Source: Flavobacterium soyae (lineage in GTDB: Bacteria; Bacteroidota; Bacteroidia; Flavobacteriales; Flavobacteriaceae). From it: 64,000 bases of DNA. The stretch covers positions 412,668 to 476,667 of the forward strand of contig NZ_JAJQXA010000002.1 in the NCBI RefSeq assembly GCF_021245985.1. Direction: 5' to 3'. Below, piece by piece: positions 18,246-26,262 of the stretch. Below the pieces are notes generated by a model that worked only from the letters and a program-made list of their open reading frames with translations, ran no database searches and had not been told where the DNA came from. How positions within the stretch are numbered: position 1 is the stretch's first letter; the number at the start of each line of letters is the position of its first letter. The position numbers and the translations under genes are program-made.

Positions 18246-18273
18246 CTACATGGTACGTCACAATATATAATTA

Positions 18274-19689
18274 TTAATTCGGGTCCTTCTCTTTAATAAA
18301 ATAATAAATTGGAATTCCCATTAACATAATTAAAACGCCCCAGCCGCAGGTTGAGAATTTGGTGAACAATAACGAAACACAAACCGCTGATGCAATCAGG
18401 ATATATAAAAAGGGTAAAAATGGATATCCAATTGCTTTATAAGGACGAACGGTATCCGGCTGTTTTTTTCGAAGAATGATAATTCCGAAAATCGTGAGGA
18501 TGTAAAAAATAAGCACGATGATAATTACAAAGTCTAATAAATCACCGTATTTACCGGTGAAACATAATACAGAAGCCCATAAACATTGTGCCCAAAGTGC
18601 CCATGCCGGAACACTTTGATGGTTTAGTCTGGCTGCTTTTTTAAAAAACAAACCGTCATTTGCCATCGTATAATATACTCTGGCTCCCGCCATGATTAAT
18701 CCGTTATTGCAGGCAAAGGTTGAAATCATAATCATAAGTGCAATAATGAGCGTTCCGATATTTCCAAAAATATACTGTGAAGCCACTACTGCTACTCTGT
18801 CTGATTTTGCTGCGGCGATTTCGCTTAACGGAATAACTGCTACATACATCAGGTTGGTTAATACATAAATGATTGTTACAATCAGGGTTCCTAAAAACAT
18901 ACTTAACCCTACATTACGTTTAGGATTCTTAATTTCTCCCGCAATAAAAGTTACTCCGGTCCAGGAATCACTGGAAAACAAGGTTCCAACCATTGCTGCT
19001 GAAATACCCGAAATTAAAGCTGTAGTTCCAATCGGCATCCACGACGCAGTTTCGAGATTAAAAGAATGCGGCGTCCAGGCATTATGCCAGTTGGCATTCC
19101 ATACAGAAGCTTTGGCCGCTAATGTGAACCCAAAGATGATTAATCCTGAAATGGACAGAATCTTTATAATCGTTAGGATTGTCTGTAGAATTTTGCTGTT
19201 TTTTACACCGCGCGTATTTAAATAGGTTAGAAAAAAAATGGTAACGATCGAAACGATCTGGGCTACATTAAGTTTAAAATTTCCTATTTCATACAGTATA
19301 TTTTCGTCACTTACTGCAGGAATAATGTAGGCTGTAAATTTTGAAAAAGCCACACCAACAGCAGCAATGGTTCCGGTTTGAATGACTGCAAAAAAACTCC
19401 AGCCATACAGGAATGCTATTAATTTATTATAGGCTTCTTTTAAGTATACATACTGACCGCCTGCATTAGGAAACATGGCACTTAATTCGCCATAACTTAC
19501 AGCAGCGATCATGGTAATAATTCCGGAAATGAGCCATATTAAAATAAGCCATCCCGTAGATCCTACCTGTCTGGCGATATCGGCACTGACAATAAATATT
19601 CCCGACCCAATCATGGAACCTACCACAAGCATGGTTCCGTCGAGAAGTCCTAATTCTTTTTTAAATTCTTCATGGTTCTGGTCTTTCAT
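18274..19689 (-). CDS. APC-superfamily amino-acid permease
   Basis: 471 residues with about twelve membrane segments. The APC signature is in the first helix region (VVGSMIGSGIFIVSADIA), followed by PNAGGQYVYLKEAY. It imports an amino acid across the inner membrane. Next to the hydroxyproline operon the obvious substrate is hydroxyproline or proline, but nothing in the sequence decides that. A terminator and a 250-bp gap separate it from the upstream dehydrogenase gene, so it probably has its own promoter. I found no copy of the 21-bp phased operator in front of it. Confidence 0.88.
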   Translation of the reverse strand: MKDQNHEEFKKELGLLDGTMLVVGSMIGSGIFIVSADIARQVGSTGWLILIWLISGIITMIAAVSYGELSAMFPNAGGQYVYLKEAYNKLIAFLYGWSFFAVIQTGTIAAVGVAFSKFTAYIIPAVSDENILYEIGNFKLNVAQIVSIVTIFFLTYLNTRGVKNSKILQTILTIIKILSISGLIIFGFTLAAKASVWNANWHNAWTPHSFNLETASWMPIGTTALISGISAAMVGTLFSSDSWTGVTFIAGEIKNPKRNVGLSMFLGTLIVTIIYVLTNLMYVAVIPLSEIAAAKSDRVAVVASQYIFGNIGTLIIALMIMISTFACNNGLIMAGARVYYTMANDGLFFKKAARLNHQSVPAWALWAQCLWASVLCFTGKYGDLLDFVIIIVLIFYILTIFGIIILRKKQPDTVRPYKAIGYPFLPFLYILIASAVCVSLLFTKFSTCGWGVLIMLMGIPIYYFIKEKDPN

Positions 19690-19851
19690 TTTTTGGTTTG
19701 TTTGGTTGTTTTTTGGTTGATTTTGATCAGGATTACAAAAGAATAATTGAAATTCGAAATAGGTTTTATATCTTGAATTTAGTTGTGAGTTTGGTTATTA
19801 TTTCATTTGTAATCAATAGTTTTAAGACTGAAAATTTTGGCAGACAATAAA

Positions 19852-19884
19852 TTTAATTCGTGTAAATTCGTGTAATTCGCGGCA
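19852..19884. repeat. Half copy of the intergenic GCGGCA repeat
   Basis: The sequence around ATTCGTGTAATTCGCGGCAG matches the right arm of the repeat at 12547-12601. It lies in the gap between the permease and the dehydrogenase genes, upstream of the permease. No function is evident. Confidence 0.45.
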
Positions 19885-19903
19885 GCTTAATTTGACAGCA
19901 AAA

Positions 19904-19938
19904 AAAATCAGCTTCTTGATAAAAATGAAGCTGATTTT
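19904..19938 (-). terminator. Rho-independent terminator of the hydroxyproline operon
   Basis: Arms AAAATCAGCTTC (19904-19915) and GAAGCTGATTTT (19927-19938) pair perfectly. On the minus strand the hairpin is followed by seven T residues. It begins directly after the dehydrogenase stop codon and separates the hydroxyproline operon from the permease gene. Confidence 0.8.
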
Positions 19939-19939
19939 G

Positions 19940-21175
19940 TTAGAGCTGAAACATCTGCGTATTTACAGAAGCTGGTTTCTCAGCAATAATCTCTGATACT
20001 ATTTTTCCTGTTGCCGGAGCCAGGCTTAATCCCATCATGGCGTGACCTGTTACTACTGTCAGGTTTTTAAGTTTTTTATCTCTGGCTATTATCGGCATTC
20101 CTGACGGTGTGCAAGGTCTGAATCCAAACCAGGTATCTTCTTCTTTTGGCATTTCAATTTTTAACTCCGGATAGAAGTCATTAATTGAATTTACAATTCC
20201 CTGCAGTCTGTTCTGATTAATTTTGATGTCGTTGGTATGGGTAATTTCCATTGTTCCTCCAAAACGAATATCGGTATTCATAGGGGTTACAGCTACTTTT
20301 CCTTCGCATAAAATAGACGGAATCGTCGGTTTATGTTCCTGATCTTTTAAGGTAAAACTATATCCTTTTCCCGGCAGGATCGAGATATTTATATTAAGTT
20401 TTCTGGCAATATACGGACTCCACGATCCGGCAGCCAAAACAACCTCATCTGTAGTAAAAGTGCCTTTATCTGTTATAATTTCAGCGACTTTGTTATTCTT
20501 TAAAACAAAATCGTTAACGGACGTATTCTGTTCAATTTTTACATTCATCCTGTTTAATTCATCTTTTATAAACTGCATGAATTTCTGCGGATAAATATGG
20601 GCATCGCTTTTATAATGAACCCCTCCTATTACATCTGTTACAGTTCCTTTTTCCAGCTGGGAAACTTCTGCTTTAGAAAGAAAATCAACCTGAAGCCCTA
20701 ATCTTTCAGCTAGTATCCCTTCATGTTCAATTTCTATACCTGTTTTATCAGTTTTAAACAACATTAAAAGCCCTTTTTCTTCATAAAAAAAAGAGCTGTT
20801 CTGCCTGGCAAAATCCTGATATAGTTCTTTGCTCAAAAGCGACAAATCCCGAAGTGCGGGCATTGCTTTTTCGACATGTTTATAATTGGCATGTTTATAA
20901 AACTGAAGTCCCCATTTCATTAAATCTAAATTTAAGCGGGGTTTAACATAAAACGGACTATGACTATCAAACATCCATTTTATGCCTTGGGCAATCATTC
21001 CGGGTTGTGCCAGCGGAATTATATGAGAAGGGACAATCATTCCGGCGTTACCATATGAACAGCCGTCATTCATATCTGATTTATCAAAAACTACTACTTC
21101 ATATCCTTCTTTGGCTAAATAATAAGCTGAACACAATCCTATTATACCTCCGCCTATTATACTTACTTTTTTCAT
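19940..21175 (-). CDS. FAD-dependent D-amino-acid dehydrogenase, probable cis-4-hydroxy-D-proline dehydrogenase
   Basis: 411-residue DadA-family flavoprotein with an N-terminal dinucleotide motif IIGGGIIGLCSAYYL, the conserved PSHIIPLAQPG segment and a C-terminal FAD-binding GHAMMGLSLAPATG. Alone it could oxidise D-alanine or other D-amino acids. Here it follows a hydroxyproline 2-epimerase by 74 bp and shares the operon with the deaminase and semialdehyde dehydrogenase of the hydroxyproline route. The best call is therefore oxidation of cis-4-hydroxy-D-proline to pyrroline-4-hydroxy-2-carboxylate. It ends at the terminator. Confidence 0.83.
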   Translation of the reverse strand: MKKVSIIGGGIIGLCSAYYLAKEGYEVVVFDKSDMNDGCSYGNAGMIVPSHIIPLAQPGMIAQGIKWMFDSHSPFYVKPRLNLDLMKWGLQFYKHANYKHVEKAMPALRDLSLLSKELYQDFARQNSSFFYEEKGLLMLFKTDKTGIEIEHEGILAERLGLQVDFLSKAEVSQLEKGTVTDVIGGVHYKSDAHIYPQKFMQFIKDELNRMNVKIEQNTSVNDFVLKNNKVAEIITDKGTFTTDEVVLAAGSWSPYIARKLNINISILPGKGYSFTLKDQEHKPTIPSILCEGKVAVTPMNTDIRFGGTMEITHTNDIKINQNRLQGIVNSINDFYPELKIEMPKEEDTWFGFRPCTPSGMPIIARDKKLKNLTVVTGHAMMGLSLAPATGKIVSEIIAEKPASVNTQMFQL

Positions 21176-21249
21176 TAATATTATAAATTTAAAAATTCAT
21201 TGGTCCAGGATTTTTGTAAACCAATGAATTTTTGATCGTACTCTTTTTT

Positions 21250-22260
21250 CTAAATTACCTGAAATCCAAAAGCATAGGGATCATCATCTTCATCAATGAT
21301 GATGTTGTTATAACCGTACACTTTTGCCCAGCCCTGAATGCTTGGTACAATGGCTTTGATATCGCCTATTGAAGTTTCTTCTTCTACTTTGCCAATAAAT
21401 TTGCTTCCTATAAAGCTTTCATGGATATATTGTTCTCCTTTTTTTAGTTTTCCTTTTGCATGCAGCTGCGCTATTCTTGCCGAAGTTCCGGTTCCGCATG
21501 GTGAACGGTCAATTGCTTTATCTCCGTAAAAAACGGCATTTCGCCCTGATGAAGCGGGATCAATTGGATCACCCGTCCATAACATATGGCTTACATCACG
21601 AATCGTATCATTTTCGGGATGAATGAAGAGATTGGGATATTTCTTATTGATGCTTTTGCGGACTTCCTGACTGTACTGCACAATTTTTCCTGCTGTAAAA
21701 TCCTGAATGCCTGAAAAATGCTGCTGCGGATCGACAATCGCATAATAATTCCCGCCATACGCTACATCAAACACTATTTCGCCTAATTCAGGACAGTCAA
21801 CCGTCAGGCCTTCGGCAGCCAGATATGATTTTACGTTGGTTAAACGTACCCAGTCGACTTTTTTCCCGGTCTGCTGATATTCTATCTGCACTAAACCTGC
21901 CGGGGCTTCCATTTTTATTTTTCCGGGAATTTTTGGTACTATCAATCCTTCTTCTATAGCAATGGTTATGGTTCCAATGGTTCCGTGGCCGCACATAGGG
22001 AGACAGCCTGATGTTTCGATAAACAGGATTCCGAAATCATTTTCAGGATTGCTTGGCGGGTATAAAATGCTGCCGCTCATCATGTCATGACCTCTGGGTT
22101 CAAACATAAGTCCTTTTCGAATCCAGTCGTATTCTTTTAAAAAGTGCTGGCGTTTTTCACTCATATTGTTTCCAACGAGGTTTGGACCGCCTCCGGCTAC
22201 TACTCTTACAGGATTTCCGCAGGTATGTGCATCAACGCAAAAAAATGTTTTTTTTGGCAT
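21250..22260 (-). CDS. lhpA: 4-hydroxyproline 2-epimerase (proline racemase family)
   Basis: 336 residues, the usual family length. Both catalytic thiols are present: Cys90 in LPMCGHGTIG and Cys255 in DRSPCGTGTSA. This marks a racemase/epimerase rather than the trans-3-hydroxyproline dehydratase branch, in which one Cys is Thr. It converts trans-4-hydroxy-L-proline to cis-4-hydroxy-D-proline, the first step of catabolism. Proline racemase is excluded mainly by the neighbours: the three other genes of the same operon supply the rest of the hydroxyproline pathway. Only 3 bp separate it from the aldehyde dehydrogenase gene upstream. Confidence 0.9.
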   Translation of the reverse strand: MPKKTFFCVDAHTCGNPVRVVAGGGPNLVGNNMSEKRQHFLKEYDWIRKGLMFEPRGHDMMSGSILYPPSNPENDFGILFIETSGCLPMCGHGTIGTITIAIEEGLIVPKIPGKIKMEAPAGLVQIEYQQTGKKVDWVRLTNVKSYLAAEGLTVDCPELGEIVFDVAYGGNYYAIVDPQQHFSGIQDFTAGKIVQYSQEVRKSINKKYPNLFIHPENDTIRDVSHMLWTGDPIDPASSGRNAVFYGDKAIDRSPCGTGTSARIAQLHAKGKLKKGEQYIHESFIGSKFIGKVEEETSIGDIKAIVPSIQGWAKVYGYNNIIIDEDDDPYAFGFQVI

Positions 22261-22263
22261 AAA

Positions 22264-23832
22264 CTAAATAGGATTCTGGGTTAATATATCGTTTACTGTT
22301 CTGTTAATACGTAACGGATTTTTATCCTGCAGTGCCTCCGGCAGCAATTGATCCGGCCAGTCCTGAAATGTTACGGGACGCACCCATCTTTTTACTGCTG
22401 TTAATCCTACTGATGTAAATTTGCTGTCTGAACTGGCAGGAAACGGACCTCCGTGTGTCATTCCTGAGCAGACCTCAACCCCTGTCGGGACATTATTAAA
22501 TATTAAACGCCCTACTTTATTTTTAAGATTTTCGATTACTTCTTTAAAATCTTCCCATTCCTGTAAGTCTGAGTTTAAAACGGTTCCTGTAAGCTGACCT
22601 TCCAGATCCTGAATAATTTCGTTGAGCTGTTTTATATCCCTGCATTTAACCAAAACTGAAAATGGACCAAAAACTTCCTTATGGAATGTTTTGTTTTTTA
22701 AAAAAGTATCTCCATCTACAGCTATAATATTTTGTACGGCATAATTTGGTTTTACCTCTTTTTGTAAAGTGGTCTGCTGTGTATATCCTTCTTGTTCAAG
22801 AACTTCTGATTTAAGATTTTCATATTGGTTTTTGATTGCCGGATGAAGCATACACGATGGCTCTAACAAATCTGTCTCTCTTGCTAAAATAGAGAAAAAA
22901 TGGTTTAATTCCTCACTGTCGATCCCTAAAATAAGCCCCGGATTGGTACAAAATTGTCCTGTACCTGCAGTAATGGATGCTGCATAATTTTTTGCCCATT
23001 TTTCACTGTCTGTTTTTAAGGCTGAAGGTAAGGCCAAAACAGGGTTTATACTTCCCATCTCGGCGTAAACCGGAATTGGTAATGGTCTGCCGGCTGCAAT
23101 TTTACAAAGTGCCGTTCCTCCTTTTATACTTCCTGTAAAACCAACTGCTTTTACAGACGGATGTTCTACTAAGGTTTTTCCAACTTCGATTCCGCTGCTG
23201 TTAAGGTTTGAAAAAACGCCATTTGGCATTCCGGTTCGTTTAGCGGCTTTTATAATGGCAGAAGCTACTAATTCACCTGTTCCGGCATGAAGCGGATGTG
23301 ATTTTACAATTACAGGGCAGCCAGCTGCTAATGCACTTGCTGTATCACCTCCGGCGGTAGAAAAAGCGAGCGGAAAATTACTGGCTCCAAATACAACGAC
23401 AGGTCCTATTGGAATCTGCAATCGGCGGATGTCTGGTTTTCCTTCAGTTTTGTTGATAATGGCTTCGACCCAGGAACCTTCCCGAAGCATTGCTGCAAAA
23501 GCTTTTAACTGTCCTGTTGTTCTGGCACGTTCTCCATTTGCCCTGCCAGCCGGAAGCCCTGATTCCTGAATATAGGTTGTTAACAGTTCTTCGCCTAATG
23601 CTTCTATTTCTTCGGCAATAGCATCTAGAAAATCAGCTTTTTCAGCGTCTGCTGTTTTACTGTAAGTTTTGAATGCTTCTTCGGCTAAAAGTACGGCCTG
23701 ATTTATTTCGTCTTCTGCAGCTTCATAAAAAACGGTTTCATTTTCTATATTGAGCTCCGGATTTATGGTTTTAAATGTCTTTTTGCCTTTTGCGGAAAGC
23801 ACGTCTCCAATATAGTTTTTTCCTGTAGTCAT
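22264..23832 (-). CDS. Aldehyde dehydrogenase, probable alpha-ketoglutaric semialdehyde dehydrogenase
   Basis: 522 residues, long for the ALDH superfamily and typical of the NADP-dependent 2,5-dioxovalerate dehydrogenase branch. The catalytic Cys295 lies in GTGQFCTNPG, and Glu258 in YAEMGSINP. Position in the operon, directly after the pyrroline-hydroxy-carboxylate deaminase and before the epimerase, fits the last step, which yields 2-oxoglutarate. The same enzyme type also serves arabinose and glucarate routes, which would suit arabinose freed by the glycosidases, but no other gene of those routes is present. Confidence 0.88.
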   Translation of the reverse strand: MTTGKNYIGDVLSAKGKKTFKTINPELNIENETVFYEAAEDEINQAVLLAEEAFKTYSKTADAEKADFLDAIAEEIEALGEELLTTYIQESGLPAGRANGERARTTGQLKAFAAMLREGSWVEAIINKTEGKPDIRRLQIPIGPVVVFGASNFPLAFSTAGGDTASALAAGCPVIVKSHPLHAGTGELVASAIIKAAKRTGMPNGVFSNLNSSGIEVGKTLVEHPSVKAVGFTGSIKGGTALCKIAAGRPLPIPVYAEMGSINPVLALPSALKTDSEKWAKNYAASITAGTGQFCTNPGLILGIDSEELNHFFSILARETDLLEPSCMLHPAIKNQYENLKSEVLEQEGYTQQTTLQKEVKPNYAVQNIIAVDGDTFLKNKTFHKEVFGPFSVLVKCRDIKQLNEIIQDLEGQLTGTVLNSDLQEWEDFKEVIENLKNKVGRLIFNNVPTGVEVCSGMTHGGPFPASSDSKFTSVGLTAVKRWVRPVTFQDWPDQLLPEALQDKNPLRINRTVNDILTQNPI

Positions 23833-23852
23833 CGCTTTCTTTTCAAGTTTAC

Positions 23853-24767
23853 TTAAATAGTTTTGTATTCTGGTAAAACGGGTCTGTTTTTCATTGCAAG
23901 ATCAATAATAGACAAAACACGTTCTCTTTCAGTTCCCTGTAAAGGAAGTCTTGGTGCTCTTACATTTTCTGTCCCCAGTCCGGTTGCTACTTCTGCAAGT
24001 TTTATGTTTTGTACCAATTGCGGGGAAATGTCCAGTTCTAATAATGGCATAAACCATCTGTAAATGTCTACGGCTTCATTCACTCTGCCGGCTTTTACTA
24101 ATTTGTAAATGGCTACAGTTTCTGCCGGATAGGCTACTACTAAACCTGCTACCCATCCATCGGCTCCAGTTACTAAACTTTCGAGGGCTAATGTATCAAC
24201 GCCGCAAAGCACTTTTAAGCGGTTTCCAAAACGGTTTCTTATTCTTACCACATTGCTGATATCACGAGTAGATTCTTTTACAGCCTGAATATTTTCGAGT
24301 TTTAAAAGTTCTTCAAACATATCCAGCGTTACCTCTATTTTGTAATCAACCGGATTATTGTAAATCATAATAGGTAATGAAGTACTTTTTGCAATCTCTT
24401 TAAAATACACTACTGTCTCGTGATCTGTTGCTTTATAGCGCATTGGCGGCAGTAACATTAAACCATTTACACCCAATTCTTCAGCTCGTTTTGCTAAAGT
24501 TACTGCTTCGCTTGTTGTCTGCTCTGCAATATTTACGATAACCGGAATTTTTCCCTCCGCTATTCTTAAAGTGGTATTTATTAAAACTTCTTTTTCTTCC
24601 TTAGTTAAGGTACTGGCTTCACCAAGGGTTCCGCCTAATATAATTCCATTAACTCCGGCATCAATCTGCGCTTTAATATTTTTCTCGAACATTACGAGGT
24701 CCAGTTGACCTTCTGCTGTAAACTTAGTCGTTACAGCTGGCATTACGCCTTCCCAGTTTATCTTCAT
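23853..24767 (-). CDS. DapA/NAL-family lyase, probable pyrroline-4-hydroxy-2-carboxylate deaminase
   Basis: 304-residue TIM-barrel protein with the Schiff-base Lys164 in IQAVKEST, Tyr136 in IMIYNNP and the N-terminal GGTLGEASTL motif. The family includes lysine-biosynthetic DHDPS, sialate lyase and KDG-type aldolases. Here it leads the operon with hydroxyproline epimerase, D-amino-acid dehydrogenase and a semialdehyde dehydrogenase, which fits the deaminase that makes alpha-ketoglutaric semialdehyde. Promoter C with the phased direct repeat lies upstream and the AraC-type regulator is divergent, 136 bp away. Confidence 0.87.
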   Translation of the reverse strand: MKINWEGVMPAVTTKFTAEGQLDLVMFEKNIKAQIDAGVNGIILGGTLGEASTLTKEEKEVLINTTLRIAEGKIPVIVNIAEQTTSEAVTLAKRAEELGVNGLMLLPPMRYKATDHETVVYFKEIAKSTSLPIMIYNNPVDYKIEVTLDMFEELLKLENIQAVKESTRDISNVVRIRNRFGNRLKVLCGVDTLALESLVTGADGWVAGLVVAYPAETVAIYKLVKAGRVNEAVDIYRWFMPLLELDISPQLVQNIKLAEVATGLGTENVRAPRLPLQGTERERVLSIIDLAMKNRPVLPEYKTI

Positions 24768-24781
24768 ATCTTAATTTTTAT

Positions 24782-24847
24782 CAAAAATAAAACTTAAACA
24801 AAAAGGCGTCTTTGTCATTATTAACCTATATCAGGACTATATTACCA
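24782..24847 (-). promoter_or_regulatory. Operator/promoter C of the hydroxyproline operon
   Basis: On the minus strand: distal half-site TGGTAATATA (24838-24847), proximal half-site GGTTAATAAT (24817-24826), 21 bp apart, then 27 bp to the perfect -7 element TATTTTTG (24782-24789). Spacing is identical to the sites before the DPP4-like gene and susC. The site lies in the divergent region between the operon and the araC-type gene, so it may also control the regulator itself. Confidence 0.7.
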
Positions 24848-24903
24848 CATCTATTGTATAATCTGATTTTTTTGATAATATTTACATATCCAAAAAACAA
24901 ACC

Positions 24904-25746
24904 TTGAAAATCTTACCCTTTAAAATACCAAAAACCGAGAGAGAAGCTCTTATCTATCAGGAAGATATTGAGCGCGTTTTTTACGATCAGCTGCATCAGC
25001 ATGAAGAAATTCAGATCAGCTATATTGTAAAAGGTTCCGGTACACTGATCGTTGGGGATTCTATTAATGATTATAAGGAGGGGGATATATTGGTAATTGG
25101 TGAAAATCTGCCTCATGTTTTTAGAAGTAATGTTGAAGCAAGCCCGGAGTCTATAATGCTGACTTTATTTTTTACGAAAACTTCTTTTGGAAAAGATTTT
25201 TTCAGCCTGAATGATATGAGCAGTGTCGAGGATTTTTTTAAGGAATCAGAGTATGGGGTGAAAATCCTGTCGAATCAAAAGAAAATTACACATCATTTTG
25301 CCAAGCTAAAAAAGCAGAATAAAATACAGCGCATTGCTTCTTTCCTAAAAATTATAAACATTATTATTTCTTCAGAGAAAACACCTCTTTCTTCTTTTGT
25401 TTACAGGAAAAAATATACTGATGATGAAGGAAGACGAATGAGTGCTGTTTTTGAATATGCGGTTGAGTTTTACCATCAGAATATTACTCTGGAAGAAGTT
25501 GCGGATAAAGCAAATATGAGTAAAAATGCTTTTTGCCGTTATTTTAAAAAGCGTACCAATAAAACGTTTTTTCAGTTTTTGATTGAAATCAGAATTGAAA
25601 ATGCTTGTAAACTGCTGCACAATAAAAAGGACCTCTCTATTTCGTCTATATCTGAACTCTGCGGATTTCAGGATATAGCTAATTTCAACAGAAAATTTAA
25701 GGAGTTAAAAGGTATATCGCCATCTCATTATCGTGCGCAGTTTTAA
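24904..25746 (+). CDS. AraC-family regulator with N-terminal cupin domain
   Basis: 280 residues starting at a TTG codon; no better start is seen. The N-terminal cupin (about 10-100) has the effector-binding pattern HQHEEIQISYIVKGSG and GENLPHVFRSN. The C-terminal AraC double helix-turn-helix (about 180-280) contains ITLEEVADKANMSKNAFCRYF and the family ending FNRKFKELKGISPSHYRAQ. It is divergent from the hydroxyproline operon and is the only regulator inside the locus. The three phased direct repeats upstream of the operons have the 21-bp spacing AraC-type proteins use, so it is the likely activator. The effector could be hydroxyproline or arabinose; this is not visible. Confidence 0.9.
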   Translation: MKILPFKIPKTEREALIYQEDIERVFYDQLHQHEEIQISYIVKGSGTLIVGDSINDYKEGDILVIGENLPHVFRSNVEASPESIMLTLFFTKTSFGKDFFSLNDMSSVEDFFKESEYGVKILSNQKKITHHFAKLKKQNKIQRIASFLKIINIIISSEKTPLSSFVYRKKYTDDEGRRMSAVFEYAVEFYHQNITLEEVADKANMSKNAFCRYFKKRTNKTFFQFLIEIRIENACKLLHNKKDLSISSISELCGFQDIANFNRKFKELKGISPSHYRAQF

Positions 25747-25793
25747 TTTATTGATCTATTTTTTTTTCACGCAGATTTAGAATTTTTTATTGA

Positions 25794-25959
25794 ATTGCCT
25801 CCTGCTTTAGCTGGAGGTACCTATGATTGTATTTAAAAAAGGCTTTAGCAAAAAAAAGTTTTGGCTAAAGCCTTTCTAGTTGACCTTATTTTTCCTCCAG
25901 CTAAAGCAGGAGGCAATTAAAAAAACTTTGTGTCCCTCCAGCTAAAGCAGGAGGTAATT
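25794..25959. repeat. Three CCTCCAGCTAAAGCAGGAGG-type palindromic repeats
   Basis: Copies lie at 25794-25817 (inverted), 25894-25918 and 25935-25959. Each is partly palindromic (CCTCC...GGAGG) and carries an ATT-rich tail. They fill the 516-bp gap between araC and susD. This is a dispersed flavobacterial intergenic repeat and not a CRISPR: one copy is inverted and no regular spacers exist. Confidence 0.65.
25838..25875 (+). terminator. Hairpin terminator after the araC-type gene
   Basis: Perfect arms AAAGGCTTTAGC (25838-25849) and GCTAAAGCCTTT (25864-25875) lie about 90 bp after the araC-type stop codon. The downstream T-run is weak, so termination is plausible and not certain. Confidence 0.5.
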
Positions 25960-25984
25960 AAAAAAACTTTGCGTCTTTACGAGA

Positions 25985-26128
25985 TTAAAAATTTTCAAAA
26001 ACAGCTAAATACTGCATTTTAATTTCTCTGTTTGCTATTTTATCTGTTGTTTTACAAGAGATTGATATTTGGCAGATCATCAAAACCAGACTAATCTTTA
26101 TTGCTTTTAGCAGTACTTTATATACCAT
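25985..26128 (-). CDS. Small lipoprotein-like ORF, 47 residues
   Basis: An ATG at 26128 opens a 47-codon frame. It starts MVYKVLLKAIKISLVLMICQ and has a hydrophobic stretch followed by the lipobox-like ISISC, so the mature part would be only about 22 residues. It lies downstream of the susD terminator and reads in the same direction. I recognise no family. It could be a small surface lipoprotein, or the remnant of a longer locus lipoprotein. Support is limited to the signal-peptide pattern. Confidence 0.3.
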   Translation of the reverse strand: MVYKVLLKAIKISLVLMICQISISCKTTDKIANREIKMQYLAVFENF

Positions 26129-26158
26129 ATCATTATTTTTTAAAATTTAGAAAAAATG

Positions 26159-26193
26159 AAAAGCCATCCCCGTTATTATCAGGGATAGCTTTT
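26159..26193 (-). terminator. Terminator of the susCD transcript
   Basis: Arms AAAAGCCATCCC (26159-26170) and GGGATAGCTTTT (26182-26193) pair with one wobble or mismatch about 70 bp after the susD stop. It suggests that susCD is a discrete transcript, separate from the genes further left. Confidence 0.65.
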
Positions 26194-26262
26194 CCAACAC
26201 TTACAAGTAACCAACTTGCAACCTTATATTTTCACTCAAAAACGATTTTCTATATTCATTTT

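Noticed and set aside
21250..22260. trans-3-hydroxy-L-proline dehydratase
   Set aside because: Both catalytic cysteines (Cys90 and Cys255) are present; the dehydratase branch has Thr in place of one.
23853..24767. Lysine-biosynthetic dihydrodipicolinate synthase (dapA)
   Set aside because: The fold and Lys/Tyr residues fit, but the operon context is hydroxyproline degradation and no lysine genes are present.
25794..25959. Three similar 24-25-bp repeats that might suggest a CRISPR array
   Set aside because: One copy is inverted, spacing is irregular (about 75 and 16 bp), and each unit is itself palindromic. No cas genes are nearby. It is a dispersed intergenic repeat.
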